DNA of 64,000 nucleotides from GAS188 sp963713805 (GTDB lineage: Bacteria; Pseudomonadota; Alphaproteobacteria; Rhizobiales; Beijerinckiaceae): the NCBI GenBank assembly GCA_963713805.1, contig CAVQNF010000002.1, forward strand, positions 248,001 through 312,000, in the 5' to 3' direction. The first letter of the stretch is position 1. Every line of letters starts with the position of its first letter. Below the pieces are notes generated by a model. The model saw nothing but the letters and a program-made list of their open reading frames with translations, was not told the DNA's origin and did not search any database. Of this stretch, positions 47,737 through 59,206 are shown piece by piece. Both the position numbers and the translations under genes were made by a program.

Positions 47737-49461
47737 ATGCCCAATATTCAGCGGGAGGAATTGTTCCGCGCGGCCGCCGAGGCGCAACGCAAAGGGGATT
47801 TGATGGCGGCGGGCCGCTCTATTCCCGCTTCGTCAAGCTCAATCCCGGCGCCGCGGAAGCGTGGGAGCAATTGGGCGTCGATCTTCGCCGAGGTCGGAAA
47901 TTTCGGCGAGGCCGAGAATTGCCTGCGCGGCGTGTTGCAATTCATGCGGAAATTATCCGGCGCTTTATCGGATGCATGCGCATTTGTGCTGGATCTACGC
48001 TATCAAGGGTCGGGCCGAGGCCATCGAGCATAGGCCGTGAGGCCGTTCGGCTCAATCCGCGCAATTCGAGGGCGGCTGGCTCAATCTCGCGAACGCGCTT
48101 TCATTGGCGAGCCGCTGGCGAGGCGATCGCCGCTTTCGAGAAAGCCGACGCGCTCGGCAGCACGCGCCACTCACGGCGGTCTCTACAACGTCAAGCGCAG
48201 CATTTGCGACTGGAACGGCATCGAGGAGCTCGAGCGCGTTCTTTTCGACCCCGCCCGCAAAGCCGCAAGCGCTAACAGCGACCTTGGCGTCATGGCGGCG
48301 ACGCCGCAGGCGCAACGCCCATTCGCCGAGGCTTTCGCCGCGAAATATCCGGCGCGCTATCTTCATCCGCCGGGCGCCGAACGTCGCGTCGAGGGCCGAA
48401 AGATCAGGCTTGGCTATCTCGGAGGAGAATTCCACGACACCGCCATCATGTCGCTCCTCGCCTCGACAATCGAGAACCACGATCGGGAACGCTTCGAGCT
48501 GCACGCCTTCTCCTTCGGCCCCGAGATCGAGGGCCCCTTGAGGGCGCGCCTCAAGGGCGCCTTCGACCGCTTTCATCATCTCGGCGCGGCGCCCAATGAG
48601 GAGATCGCGCGCAGGATCACGAGCGCTCGAGATCGACATCCTGCTCGATCTCAACGGCTATCTCAAAGGCAATCGCGTCGCCATCGTCGCGCGGCGGCCC
48701 GCGCCCATCCAGATCAGCTTTCTCGGTTGGCCCGGCGACGATGGGCGCCCCTTTCATCGATTACATGATCGCGGACGCGATCGTCGCGCCCGAACGCTCG
48801 CTGGTTCAGCGAGAAGCTCATCCGTCTCGACTGCTACATGCCGACGGACGATCGCAAGCACGAGCCCGAGCCGCGAGCCGCGGCGAGTTCGAGCTACCGC
48901 GAGGACGCGCTCGTGCTCGCCTCGATGAACAACAGCTGGAAGCTCGATGCCGAGATGATGACGCTGTGGTGCGAGATCTTGCGCGAGCTCCCGCAAGCCG
49001 TGCTCTGGCAAGCCGCGAGAGACGGCACCGGCCGCGCGCAATCTCGAAGACTTCGCACGCGGCAAGGGGTCGCGGAACGTTTCATCATCGCGCCCTCCTG
49101 TCGCTTACGCGGAGCATATCGAACGCTCGAGCCTCGCCGATATCGCACTCGACAGCCTATCCCTATGGCGGGCACACGACGACCTGCGACATGCTGTGGG
49201 CGGGCGTGCCGGTGGTCACCGTCGCGGCGCGACCTTCGCATCCGCCGTCGCCGCGAGCCTGCTCGACGCCGTCGGCTTGGCCGAGCTCTCGACATCGAGC
49301 CCCGCCGACTACAAGACGCTCGTCCTCGAGCTGTGCCGCGACAAGCCGCGTCGCGAGGCCTTGAAGGCCCAGCTTCGCCAGGCGCGGCACGGCTCGAAGC
49401 TCTTCGACAACAAGCGCTACACCGAGCCCTCGAAGAAAAGCTGATCGAGCTCGTCGCGTAG
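47737..49461 (+). CDS. TPR protein with OGT/SPINDLY-type glycosyltransferase domain (GT41, frameshifted)
   Basis: The N-terminus starts MPNIQREELFRAAAEAQRKG and reads as TPR helices (LNPGAAEAWEQLGVDL, FGEAENCLRGVLQ). From about residue 190 comes the GT41 core: RKIRLGYLGGEFHDTAIMSL and NHDRERFELHAFSFGPE, then LEIDILLDLNGYLKGNRVAI, RRPAPIQISFLGWPG and DYMIADAIVAPE. Late come YPYGGHTTTCDMLWAGVPVV and LVLELCRDKPRREALKAQLR. It would transfer a sugar (GlcNAc-like) to protein Ser/Thr. Many breaks. Confidence 0.8.
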
Positions 49462-49548
49462 GGTGGTTTCTACGGCAGCTCTTGCCACGCGGAGCGCAAA
49501 CCGCAAGGGAGCTCTAACCGCTCTTGCGAGCCTCGGCGGCGAGCCGCC

Positions 49549-50024
49549 TCAACCCTTCTCGCGCATCAGCCTTCCCTGTTCGCGCTGCCAATCGCGCGCG
49601 CGCTCGCTTTCGCGCTTGTCGTGCAGCTTCTTGCCTCTTGGCGAGCGCGACCTCGACCTTGGCGCGGCCGCGCTCGTTGAAATAGACCTTGAGCGGCACG
49701 ACGGTCATGCCTTCGCGCTGCACCGCGCCCAGAAGCCTGTTCACCTCGCGCTTGTGCAGCAGCAATTTGCGCGGGCGGCGCGTCTCGTGATTGAAGCGGT
49801 TGGCCTCGAGATATTCGGGGATATAGGCGTTGAAGAGATAGATCTCTCCGCCCATCTCGCCGGCGTAGGATGTCCCCGATCGTCGCCTTGCCGCCGCGCA
49901 GCGACTTCACCTCGGTGCCGGTGAGCGCGATGCCCGCCTCGAAGGTCTGGCCGATCTCGTAGTTGAAGCGCGCCTTGCGGTTGTCGGCCGCGATGCGATA
50001 GCGGTTTTCGTCGCGCGCCGCCAT
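49549..50024 (-). CDS. smpB: SsrA-binding protein SmpB (frameshifted)
   Basis: About 157 residues: MAARDENRYRIAADNRKARF, NYEIGQTFEAGIALTGTEVK, SLRGGKATIGDIL, EIYLFNAYIPEYLEANRFNH, RPRKLLLHKREVNRLLGAVQ and GMTVVPLKVYFNERGRAKVE, then KLHDKRESERARDWQRE. It brings tmRNA to stalled ribosomes. Two breaks; after the second the stop is at 49549 instead of 49514. The start lies three bases after the dapA stop, so they form one unit. Confidence 0.9.
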
Positions 50025-50026
50025 CG

Positions 50027-50921
50027 TCAGCCGTTCAGGACGCCGGCATGCACCATGGCGGCCTTGATCGCGGCGCCCGTCTCGCGGCTCACCGGCAGGA
50101 GCGGCAGGCGCACCTTCTCGTCGCAGCGGCCGAGCAGCGAAAGCCCGTGCTTGGCACCGCTGACGCCGGGCTCGAGGAAAATCGCGGCGTGCAGCGGCGT
50201 CAACCGGTCCTGGAGCCGCAAGGCTTCGGCATAGTCGCCGCCGGCGCACGCCTCATGCATCGCCGCGCAAGGACGCGGCGCGACGTTGGCCACGACCGAG
50301 ACGCAGCCGTGCCCGCCGGCCGCGATCGAGGCGAGCGCCATCATGTCCTCGCCGGAAAGCTGGATGAAGTCCGGCCCCATCGCCTGGCGCTGCAAGGAGA
50401 CGCGCGCCAGATTGGCGGTCGAGTCCTTGACGCCGGCGATGTTCTTGAGCTCGTAGAGCCGCTTCATCGTGTCGACCGACATGTCGACCACCGAGCGCGG
50501 CGGAATGTTGTAGATGATGATCGGGATGCCGATCGCGTCGTTCACGGCCTTGAAATGCTGGTAGAGCCCCTCCTGCGTCGGCTTGTTGTAGTAGGGCGTG
50601 ACCACGAGCACCGCGTCGGCTCCCGCCTTCTCGGCGTGGCGGGCGAGTTCCACCGCCTCCTTGGTGTTGTTCGAGCCGGCGCCCGCGATCGACCGGCACG
50701 CGCCCCTTCGCCTCCTCGACGCAGAGCTCGACGACGCGCCGATGCTCGTCATGGGAGAGCGTCGGGCTCTCGCCCGTGGTGCCGACGGGCACGAGGCCGG
50801 TGGTGCCGCTCTTGATCTGCCAATCGACATGCGCGCGAAAAGCCTCCTCGTCGATCCCGCCATTCTTGAACGGCGTGACGAGAGCGGTGATCGATCCCTT
50901 CAGCGAGAGCTTGGAGCGCAT
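50027..50921 (-). CDS. dapA: 4-hydroxy-tetrahydrodipicolinate synthase (one frameshift)
   Basis: The protein has 297 residues: MRSKLSLKGSITALVTPFKN, the GTTGE loop (47-51), TPYYNKPTQEG, the active-site Tyr137 in PIIIYNIPPRS and the Schiff-base Lys165 in NIAGVKDSTAN. It condenses pyruvate with aspartate semialdehyde in lysine and peptidoglycan synthesis. One break near 50693 is cured by dropping a G (VPVIAGAGSNNT). smpB follows after a three-base gap. Confidence 0.93.
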
Positions 50922-51138
50922 GGCCGATGTCTTTCCTGGTGGATCGACGCCGAGCGATGTCGCCGCATCCTCGGCAAAGTCCATCCACGAACTCAAAAAA
51001 TTGTGGCCGGGCCGTAACGCCAAGCCGGAACATTCATCGAGCCGGGACCGGACGTTGCGCGAGCGGCGCGCCACACGCATTCTTTACAGCGGCGCGGCCA
51101 CGAGGCAAAGGGGGCATGTCAAAGGGAGTGAACCGACC

Positions 51139-51447
51139 ATGATCCATGTCCTTGCCGTCATCACCGCCAAGCCCGGGCAGCGCGAAGCGATCTTGAAGGA
51201 GTTCCGCGCCAATATGCCGGCGGTCCATGCCGAGGACGGTTGCATCGAATATGGGCCCGCGATCGACGCCAGGGATGGGCGCGATCCAGACCGCGTTCGG
51301 GCCGGACACCTTCGTCGTCATCGAGAAGTGGGAAAGCGCCGAGGCGCTCAAGGCGCATGCCAAGGCCGCCGCATATGGCCGCCTATGCCGCGAAGACGAA
51401 GGACTATGATCGCGAACCGCGTCATCCACGTGCTCTCGCCGGCTTGA
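51139..51447 (+). CDS. Antibiotic biosynthesis monooxygenase (ABM/YgiN-like) family (frameshifted)
   Basis: About 100 residues: MIHVLAVITAKPGQREAILK, EFRANMPAVHAEDGCIEYGP, the ABM strand TFVVIEKWESAEALKAHAKA and the end NRVIHVLSPA. This is a small ferredoxin-like dimer related to quinol monooxygenase YgiN. Two breaks (about 51275 and 51375). The next gene starts 30 bp downstream and could be cotranscribed. Confidence 0.8.
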   Translation: MIHVLAVITAKPGQREAILKEFRANMPAVHAEDGCIEYGPAIDARDGRDPDRVRAGHLRRHREVGKRRGAQGACQGRRIWPPMPRRRRTMIANRVIHVLSPA

Positions 51448-51477
51448 CGGCGATGATGCCGCCGGGAGTGGGCTGAG

Positions 51478-52390
51478 ATGGACGACGGCGACGAGCAGGC
51501 AGCGTTCCGGTCGGTCTTCGTGAGCGCCGCCGACGGGCTGCGGCTTCATGCGCGCGATTACGGCGAAGCGACATTGGGAGCACGACGCCCGTCCTCTGCC
51601 TGCCGGGACTTGCGCGGACGAGCGCCGATTTTCACGAGCTGGCGCTGCGCCTCTCGACCGATGCGCGAGTCCCGCGCCGCGTCGTCGCCTGCGACATGCG
51701 CGGACGCGGCCGATCCGAATACGACGCGCAGCCCGCCAATTACGATGTCGCGGTCGAGGCCGACGACATCCTCACGATCGATGGCGGCGATGGGGGTCGT
51801 CAAGGCGGCTTTCGTCGGCGCTTCGCGCGGCGGCCTTCAGATGATGGTGCTCGCGGCGATGCGCCCGACGGTCATCGCCGGCGGCGTGCTCGTCGATATC
51901 GGCCCGGTCATCGAAGGCAAGGGGCTCGCGCGCATCAAGGGCTATGTCGGCAAGCTGCCGCGGGTGCGCGACATGGAGGAGGCGACGGCCTTGCTGAAGC
52001 GCCTCGGCGCCGCGCAATTTCCCGCTTGGAGCGATGCTCAGTGGAGCCTGATGGCACGGCGCAGCTTCCGGCAAACGCCATCGGGCCTCTTGCCCGACTA
52101 CGATCCGGCGCTCGCCGGCACGCTCGGCGCGATCGATCTCGAGGCCCCCTTGCCCACGCTCTGGCCCTTCTTCGAAGCGCTGGCTCATGCGCCGCTTCTC
52201 GCGATTCGCGGCGGGAATTCCGACATCCTCTCGCGCCGCGACTCTCTCCGAGATGGCGCGCCGCCATCCCGACTGCGAGACCGTGACGATCGAGGGCGAG
52301 GGCCATGTTCCCGACGTCGGTGCGCCGCTCCTCGCCTCGCGCATCGCCGCCTTCATCGAAAATCTGGATGCTTGCGTCGCGAGCGAATAA
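51478..52390 (+). CDS. Alpha/beta hydrolase (frameshifted)
   Basis: About 300 residues from MDDGDEQAAFRSVFVSAADG. The oxyanion-side strand CLPGLARTSADFHELALRLS and RVVACDMRGRGRSEYDAQPA are followed by the nucleophile elbow FVGASRGGLQMMVLAAMRP, with Ser as nucleophile. At the end comes TVTIEGEGHVPDVGAPLL with the catalytic His. Breaks near 51580, 51660, 51785 and 52240. The substrate is unknown. Confidence 0.82.
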
Positions 52391-52458
52391 AGGTGCCGCG
52401 TAAGAAACGCGATGGCGCTTCGCCGCGCGAGCCTTGTTCCGGTCATGCGCGAATTCAA

Positions 52459-52486
52459 GAAAAAGCCCCGGCACGAGGCCGGGGCT
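52459..52486 (-). terminator. Rho-independent terminator of the porin gene
   Basis: A perfect nine-pair stem AGCCCCGGC/GCCGGGGCT with a five-base loop (52464-52486) is followed on the minus strand by a run of T. It lies seven bases after the porin stop. On the plus strand it also follows the hydrolase gene, but without a T run. Confidence 0.85.
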
Positions 52487-52492
52487 CTTCCG

Positions 52493-54162
52493 TCAGATGG
52501 AGGAGGAGATCAGAACGCGCGTGAGATTTTCAAGCGGCTGAGCCATTGCGGAGTCGCCGCTCGCGAGGAACGGATATCCCCGATTCGGATCAAAGTGCCG
52601 ATGCTCGTCGTCGTTGCGGACGTAGATCACCTCGACGCCGATATCGAGGTTCTTGACCGGCGACCAGGTCATGTTCGAGCCGACCTGCCATTGCGCACCG
52701 TCCATGTAGAAGGGCGAGAACGGGTTGAAGTTCGCGCCGGTGGCCAAGGTCGTCGTTCCGATGCAAGTCGGGCAGGCGGCGCCCTGGGCGAAGCCAGCTT
52801 GGATTCGGATCGAGCTGCCGAAGCTCTCTTGTCCAATAGCTGCCGAAGAACGCCTGACGGATGGTCGGCGTCCAGTAGTGCAGGTAATCGGCCAGGACCG
52901 ACCAGCTATTCGTCAGCTTGAGCTTCCCAGTTGCGTTGATGACGCCGTCATAGACTTCGAGCGTGCTCGCACCGTAGTTATAGGCGCCACCCGAGCCCTG
53001 GCCCGGATAGCCGCTGTTCGTGAAGGTGCTGCCTCCCGTGCGCGTAGGCAGCCTGGAACCAGATGTCGTCGCCGGGCGCGATCATCGGCAGGTTGATCTT
53101 CACGCCGCCCTGGACGGCCCAGCCGTTCGCTCCGTGAGCCGCCGAAGCCGCCCGCGACAGTGCCAGCGCCAGAGTTGGCCGCGCCCAGGACCGTGCTGTT
53201 GATGACGGAGCCTTGCATGCTCACATGGTGCCAGGCGCCGGACAACTGGGCCGAGCCCCAAGCCTTGATCGACGCGCAAGGCACCGACGACGTCAGGCGT
53301 GTTCTGACGCTGCCCGGTGTCGAAGGAGCTGAAGGCGCCCGGGAAGGCCACTTGCGAAGCGAAGATCGGGTTGGCGATCGCCGGGAAGGTGATGGCGTAA
53401 TTCGCGAAGGCCGCGCTGGCGAAGACGCTCGGGAAGATATTGCCCTCCGCGACCGTGCCGACGCTCGCGACGACGTTGCGGCGCTCGATGCCGTCTTCGA
53501 TCGCCAAGGTCGCCGAGAAGCCGTTCCCGAAGGTGTAGGTATAGGCGAGGCCTTCGGTCGTGACGTCCGAACCGCCCATGCCGTGATAGTTGTCGTTATC
53601 GGCATAGAAGTCGAAGAAGGACTGGAAGCGACCTGCCGTCAACCCGCCCCATTGGATGAAGGCCTTGTCGACGTTCACGCTCGATTCGAGCTGGATGCCG
53701 CCGGTCGCCGAGTAGGAGTTCACGCCACCATAGCTCGGGAAGCCGCCATTCGGGTTGACGCCGCCGCCGTAACCGACGCCGAAGCCCTGGCGCATCGAGG
53801 TGCCCGAACCATACCAAGCGCCGGTGCGGCGACGGATGTCGAGCTGCACGAAGGTGCGCAGCAGACCCCAATCGGTCGCGGTGCGAGCGTCGAGATTGAC
53901 GCGGCCGAGCAGCGTTCGTGCCATAGGTCGGATCGGCGTGAGCGCGCGGCTCATCCCATTCGAGATCGAGCTCGGCCTTGCCGCCGATCTTGAGGCAGGT
54001 GTCGGTGCCGGGGATGTAGAAGAAGCCCGGACCATAAACGCTACAGATCCGGACGTAGTCGACAGGAGCCGCCTTCCGGGTGGGAAGATCAGCAGCCTGT
54101 GCCCCGGTAACCGCGACGAAACCGGCGGCCGATCCGAGGAGAAGGCTCTTAGCGAGCTTCAT
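52493..54162 (-). CDS. Alphaproteobacterial porin (porin_2 family, frameshifted)
   Basis: About 550 residues. The signal peptide MKLAKSLLLGSAAGFVAVTG ends AQAADLP; the mature start DYVRICSVYGPGFFYIPGTD and CLKIGGKAELDLEW are the hallmark of Omp2b/RopA-type porins of Hyphomicrobiales. The body alternates beta strands and Gly/Asn-rich loops (FDFYADNDNYHGMGG), and the C-terminal strand ends with LTRVLISSSI. It forms the general outer-membrane pore. At least five breaks. A terminator follows. Confidence 0.88.
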
Positions 54163-54614
54163 TGAGACCTCCAAAATTTAGACCCATTAGGATCGGGGTT
54201 CGCCGTCGCCGAGGCTCCCAAGGAGGAACCTTGCCTTGGCATCCCTAACCTAGACCCGCTCTCGCCTCAGGCTCCCAAAGGAACAGGAAGTCGATAACGG
54301 AAGCGGCAGGACCTTCCCGCCACACCACCACCATACTCGTGGCGAAGGCATGTTCAACCTTCTTGCGATGGTTTGCCCCCTCGAAAGGGCGTTTTCGCCG
54401 AGATGTTGCAAGATTGTCACGCCAAGGGGGTCGCGACGCCATTTTTGGAAAGGTTCCGTTTACGAAGTAGTGGCGCAGCGGATCGACGAAACCGAGATCG
54501 AATACTTTAACGAATCTATCAAAACGGGCGAATCAACGCTGTTTCAAGAAGGTGATGGTCTCTTCCTGAGTCTTTCGTTTTCCAGGTGCTTTACTTGTCC
54601 GTCTTGCCGGACCC
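54163..54614. other. Gene-free upstream region of the porin gene
   Basis: It should hold the porin promoter and leader. Short open frames on both strands have no motifs. Nothing else is supported. Confidence 0.45.
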
Positions 54615-55730
54615 TCAAGACGTAATTGTCCGCTCGGCGCGCTCCAGGCCGCGCCGAATGAAGAGAGCCCGGGCAACGAGCTTGTCGAGCCCCTCCTCAC
54701 CTTCGATTTGCAAGCGCACCGGGAACTCACGCAATCGCGTCTCGAAAGCAGGCCCGACATCGCAAGACGTCCGATCGCGAAGCGACGCGAGCTCGCTCGC
54801 GAGCCGGGTCCTCGATACGCGCGATCTCATCTCCCTGATCCGCACCATGTCCTTCTCGGTCGTGACGAGAATGCGCGTCCGTGCGCGCGCCTTCGCGGCA
54901 AGCGCGGCGAGCTCGTCGCGCCTCGAAGCGATGATGGTCGCCAAAGCCGTGCTCCGCGACGATGAGGCGCCGAGCGACCGCAAGCTCGCGAAGAATTTCT
55001 CCGGCCGCCCGATGCCCGCGAAGGCCACCACGGCTCGCCCGCGAAGCGCTTCCACGGCTTCCCGGGATCCGGGACGAAGCTCTGCTCCGATCACCGTGAG
55101 TGCGTCGCGCGGCCTCGTCGATGAGAGCTCGGCAGCGGGGCCCGGGACAGCCGACCGGCACCAGCGCCTGCACGAAGGGCCATTGCGCCGCCAAGGGCGC
55201 ACGCAATGGGCCGGCCGGCAGGCAGAGTCCGTTGCCGATGCCGGTTTCGGCGTCCACCGTCGCAAAGGACGAAATCCTTCGCGAGCGAGGGATTTTGCCA
55301 GCCGTCGTCCATGACGATGACGGTCGCGCCCGCGCTCTCGGCGAGCCTTGCGCCCGCGTCACGCGCCCGCGCCACGACGGTCGGCGCATGACGGGCGAGC
55401 AGCACGGCCTCGTCACCGATCTCGCGGGCGCCATGCCTCGGCCGCATCGACCAGACGGGGCCGCGCTACGTTCCGCCATAGCCGCGCGTCAAGAATGCCG
55501 GCCGCTCGCCCATCCGGATCAGCCGATGAGCGAGCTCGATCGCGAAAGGGCGTCTTGCCGGAACCTCCGGCGACGAAGTTGCCGACGCAGAAGACCGGAA
55601 GCGCCGAGCGCAGGCCGTGGCGCTGACATGCGCCGTGCCACGACGCCGCGCCGTAGAGCGCGCCCAAAGGCTGCAGAAGCCTTGCCCCGAGCCCCGGCGA
55701 GCGCCACCAGAAGCCGGGCGCGCGCATCAT
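54615..55730 (-). CDS. lpxK: Tetraacyldisaccharide 4'-kinase LpxK (frameshifted)
   Basis: About 365 residues from MMRAPGFWWRSPGLGARLLQ. The P-loop-like GNFVAGGSGKTPFAIELAHR is the LpxK signature; later come EAVLLARHAPTVVARARDAG, VIVMDDGWQNPSLAKDFVLC (DDG metal site) and VVAFAGIGRPEKFFASLR. It phosphorylates the lipid A precursor at the inner membrane. Several breaks, all restored by removing bases. It follows waaA on the same strand after about 150 bp. Confidence 0.88.
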
Positions 55731-55883
55731 GCCCTGTCCACCCGGCAACCGGGCGCGGCGAAGCGGAGCTTGGTGTGCCGCTCGTGAAAATCGGCCGGCG
55801 CGGCGATCACGGCGAGCGTCCCTCGAAAATCCTCACGGTATCTCGCGGACGAGCTCGCAGAGGCCATCAGGGCGCGGCGCTCG

Positions 55884-57182
55884 TCAGCGCGCCTCGAAGG
55901 CGAAGTGCATGAGATAGGGCTCGATCGCCCGCATCGTCCGATCGACGGCTCCGGTCAGCCGCTCGACCGCCTGTACTCGGCGGCGCGCACCATGTCGCGC
56001 AACCTTCTCGGATCCGCGATCATCTCGGCGAAGGCGATGGCGAGCGTTCGGCTGTCCGAGACCTCGCGCGCGCCGCCCGCCTCGTCGAGCGCCTCATACA
56101 CGCTGGCGAAAGTTATGGACGTGAGGGCCGTGCAGGATGGCCGCGCCGAGCTTTGCCGGCTCGATCGGGTTTTGACCGCCATGGGGAACGAGCGATTTGC
56201 CCATGAACACGATCGGCGTCAGCCGATAGAACAGGCCGAGCTCGCCCATGGTGTCGGCGACATAGATGTCGCAGGCGCTGTCCGGGCCGAGCCGCCTCGA
56301 GCGCATCGCCGGACGCAAGCCCGCCGCCTGGACGGTCGCCGCGATCTCCTTTCCCCGCTCGGGATGGCGAGGCACGATGATCGTCAGAAGGTCCGGGAAG
56401 CGTTGAGCGAGCATGCGATGCGTGTCGGCGAGGATCGCTTCCTCGTCGGCATGCGTGCTGGCGGCAAGCAGCACCGGACGTCCCGCCGTCATGCCCCGGA
56501 GCGAGGCCAGTGCGATCTGGTCGGCGGGCGGCGGGGGCACGTCGTATTTCAGATTTCCGGCCGTGACCACCGCATGCGCACCGAGGAAGCGATAACGCTC
56601 GGCGTCGATCTCGCTTTGCGCGAGACACAGATCGAAACTGCCGGTGAGCGCCTCGATGGTGCGCGGCAAGCGTCGCCAGCGCGCGAGTGAACGCTCCGAC
56701 ATGCGGGCATTGACGAGGGCCAGCGGCAGGTGGCGCCGGCGCGCCTCCATGATGGCGTTCGGCCACAGTTCCGATTCGGCGAACAGCGCGAGGTCGGGAC
56801 GCCAATGGTCGAGGAAACGGCGCATGAACAAGGGCGTATCGAAGGGCGCGTATTGATGCAAAGCGCGAGCCGGCAACCGTCGCGCCAGAACGTCGGCCGA
56901 GGTCATGGTGACGGAGGTGACGAGCACGTTGAGCGATTTTTCGCAAAGCCGCGTCACGATGGGCAAGAGCGAGACCGTTTCGCCGACGCTCGCGCCGTGC
57001 AGCCAGACGAGGCTGCCTTCCGGACGCGGACGGGCCGGAAGCCCCCTGCGCTCGCCGGCGCGGGCGAGGTCCTCCTTGCCGCGGCGAGCCCGGTGCGCCA
57101 GGAGGGCCCCGGTGAAAGGCTGCGCCACGGTCGTCGCGGCGCGGTAGAGCGCCAAGGTGGCCGGCATCGCGGCGCCTCTCAT
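55884..57182 (-). CDS. waaA: 3-deoxy-D-manno-octulosonic acid transferase (frameshifted)
   Basis: About 430 residues: MRGAAMPATLALYRAATTVA, then VWLHGASVGETVSLLPIVTR (the conserved Glu base), VTSVTMTSADVLARRLP, HQYAPFDTPLFMRRFLDHWR, ALFAESELWPNAIMEARRRH, GNLKYD, IVPRHPERGKEI and GKSLVPHGGQNPIEPAKLGA. It adds KDO to lipid A. The start overlaps the upstream stop (ATGA). The body is one long open frame; breaks occur only in the last 100 residues. Confidence 0.9.
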
Positions 57183-57897
57183 TCGCGTTCTCCCCCCATC
57201 CCCCCGGGATCGTTGCTGCCGATCAAGGCGTAGGCCCGCTCGTGCAATCTGTCGAGCCCGTTCTCGAGAGCCCGCCTCGCCTGCTCCATCGCGTCCGGCG
57301 AAGCATCCGGCGTGACGTGGATCGCCTCGCCGAGCGCGATCACGCCGCGCCCGAAGGGCAGGCCCATGCTGGCATGGTCCCAGGTGTCGAAATCGATGCG
57401 CCGGCTCGCGACCACGGTGCAGGGGCGGATCGGACGACCCGACAGCTTGGCGAGCAGAATAATGCCGTTGCCGGCGACGCGACGTGTCTTCGGAATATCG
57501 GCCGTCACGCCGACGATGAGCCCGAGCCGCCAGCGCGTCGAGCATGTCGCGCATCGCGCGCGCGCCCCCCTTGCGCCGCGGATCGCCCTTGCCGGCGCCC
57601 GAGCCGCGCAGCACACCGATGCCGAGATGGCGCACGGCGCGCGCATTGATCTCCGCCGTCTCATGTTTCGAGATCAGGCAGGTGCAGTCGTCGACTATCG
57701 CGGATCATGAAAGGCAGCATCAGATGCTGACCGTGCCAGAGCGCGGCGATGAAGGGCTTGTCCTTGTCCACGTCGACGTAAAGATCGGGCGGATCGAGCG
57801 TGAAGCGGGTGGTGCGCCGCACCAGTCGCAAATAGCTCGCAAGGCCAAAACCGAGGGCGGCGAGCACGGGGCGTGTTCGTCCGATGCGCTTCAGCAT
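57179..57897 (-). CDS. DUF374 lysophospholipid acyltransferase-like protein (frameshifted)
   Basis: About 236 residues from MLKRIGRTRPVLAALGFGLA. FIAALWHGQHLMLPFMIR carries the acyltransferase His-type motif in DUF374 form, followed by HLGIGVLRGSGAGKGDPRRK, VGVTADIPKTRRVAGNGIIL, LAKLSGRPIRPCTVVASRRI and FDTWDHASMGLPFGRG. It stands upstream of waaA, the usual alphaproteobacterial order, and is thought to take part in lipid A or lipopolysaccharide assembly. Breaks near 57715 and 57535. Confidence 0.82.
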
Positions 57898-58184
57898 GTC
57901 GCGATGCGGCCGGGCTCGCTCCGAGAGGTCCTCAGGAACCTTGCTGCGGGATCGAGCAGGCGATGCAGATGCACGATGAAGTAGCGCATCTGAGCATTGT
58001 CGACCGTCGACTGCGCCTTCGCCTTCCAGGCCGCGAAGGCGCTCGCGTAATCGGGAAAGATGCCCACGACGTCGAGCGTCGCGAGATCCTTGAACTCGAT
58101 CCCGTGAATGCTCGTCAGCTCGCCGCCGAAGACGAGATGCAGGAGCTGTTTCCCCGGAGCGCCTTTTGCCGCTTTCTCCGCCAT
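57891..58184 (-). CDS. DUF4170 protein
   Basis: About 97 residues (or 83 if the tail is corrected): MAEKAAKGAPGKQLLHLVFG, GELTSIHGIEFKDLATLDVV, GIFPDYASAFAAWKAKAQST and VDNAQMRYFIVHLHRLLDP. A small soluble alphaproteobacterial family without known function, usually upstream of the DUF374/waaA genes, as here. After LLDP the frame runs on to a stop at 57891; dropping one base gives a stop at 57932 and a tail closer to relatives. Confidence 0.85.
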   Translation of the reverse strand: MAEKAAKGAPGKQLLHLVFGGELTSIHGIEFKDLATLDVVGIFPDYASAFAAWKAKAQSTVDNAQMRYFIVHLHRLLDPAARFLRTSRSEPGRIATC

Positions 58185-58325
58185 CGTTCCACACTCGCTT
58201 ACGCCCGCTTTAAGAATCGGCCCGGTGTTCCGATCGGGCGATGGGGCATCGACGCCAATGCCGGGCTTGATCCGTCTCTTCGCATCGCGCTCGATCGGAG
58301 CCTCGGGGCGCTCCTGATGCCGGGC

Positions 58326-59206
58326 CTACTCCCGATTCGATGGAACATGCTCGGTAGCCGTCAACATCTTTTCGGGCAAGCCGACAACACGCCTCACCTG
58401 CGAAAGCACATGCGTCGAACCCGCCGACGGAAGCCGCGACGAGACGGCCATGGTTGGTGAAAGCGCGGTTGTACGCCGGCACGACCCCATCGAGATCGGC
58501 GAGCTTTCCGCCGGCGCGCTCGACGATGAGGTGAGCCGCCGCGATGTCCCAGTCATTGGAATCCGCCGAAGCGAGCGCCACGTCGAGCGAGCCGTCGGCG
58601 ACCTTGCACAAGCGATGGGCCAGCGACGGGATCTTCCCGATCGCCTCGATCCGCGTTCCGGCGCTCGTGAGCGCATCGAGAAGGAAACGTGGCCCCGCGA
58701 CGCGCGCCCGCGCGAGGGAGGACGCATGCGAGACGCCGATCGGCTGCACCGTTCAAGAGCGCCGGCCCGTCGCAGGTCGCCTCATGGGTGAAATCGAGGG
58801 CCGGAGCATGCACCATGGCCGCGATGGGTGCGCCGTCCGCGACAAGGGCGAGCGAAACGCACCAACGCGGATCGCCTTCGATGAAGGCGCGCGTTCCGTC
58901 GATCGGGTCGACGATGAACACCAAACGGCGCTCGAGCCTCTCCGGTGAATCGACCGTCTCCTCGGAGAGCCAGCCGAATTCGTCGCCGGCGACCGCGAGG
59001 CGGCGGCGCAACAAGGTGTCGACCTCGACATCGGCCTCCGTCACCGGCGAGCCCTTGCCCTTCGTCCAGACGCGCGCGGGGGTGCGCTCGCCGGGCCTGA
59101 ACCAGCGCATCGCCAGCGCGCCCGCTTCCAACGCCGCGGCGCGGAGCAGATGCTGAAGGCCCGGGCGCAGTCCTGTGGCCGCAGGCGAAGGCACGCCCCG
59201 CGTCAT
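58326..59206 (-). CDS. Inositol monophosphatase-family (CysQ-like) phosphatase (frameshifted)
   Basis: About 290 residues from MTRGVPSPAATGLRPGLQHL. The metal motifs are SPVTEADVEVDTLL, WLSEETVD (Glu), FIVDPIDGTRAFIEGDPRWC (D-P-I-D-G-T) and NDWDIAAAHLIVERAGGKL (W-D-x-A-A). It is either a 3'(2'),5'-bisphosphate nucleotidase or an IMPase. Breaks near 58745 and 58410. The start overlaps the MAPEG stop if one extra base is removed. Confidence 0.83.

Noticed and set aside
53160..53993. A 277-codon plus-strand frame opposite the porin gene
   Set aside because: Antisense of the porin; the minus strand has the signal peptide and the porin_2 mature start.
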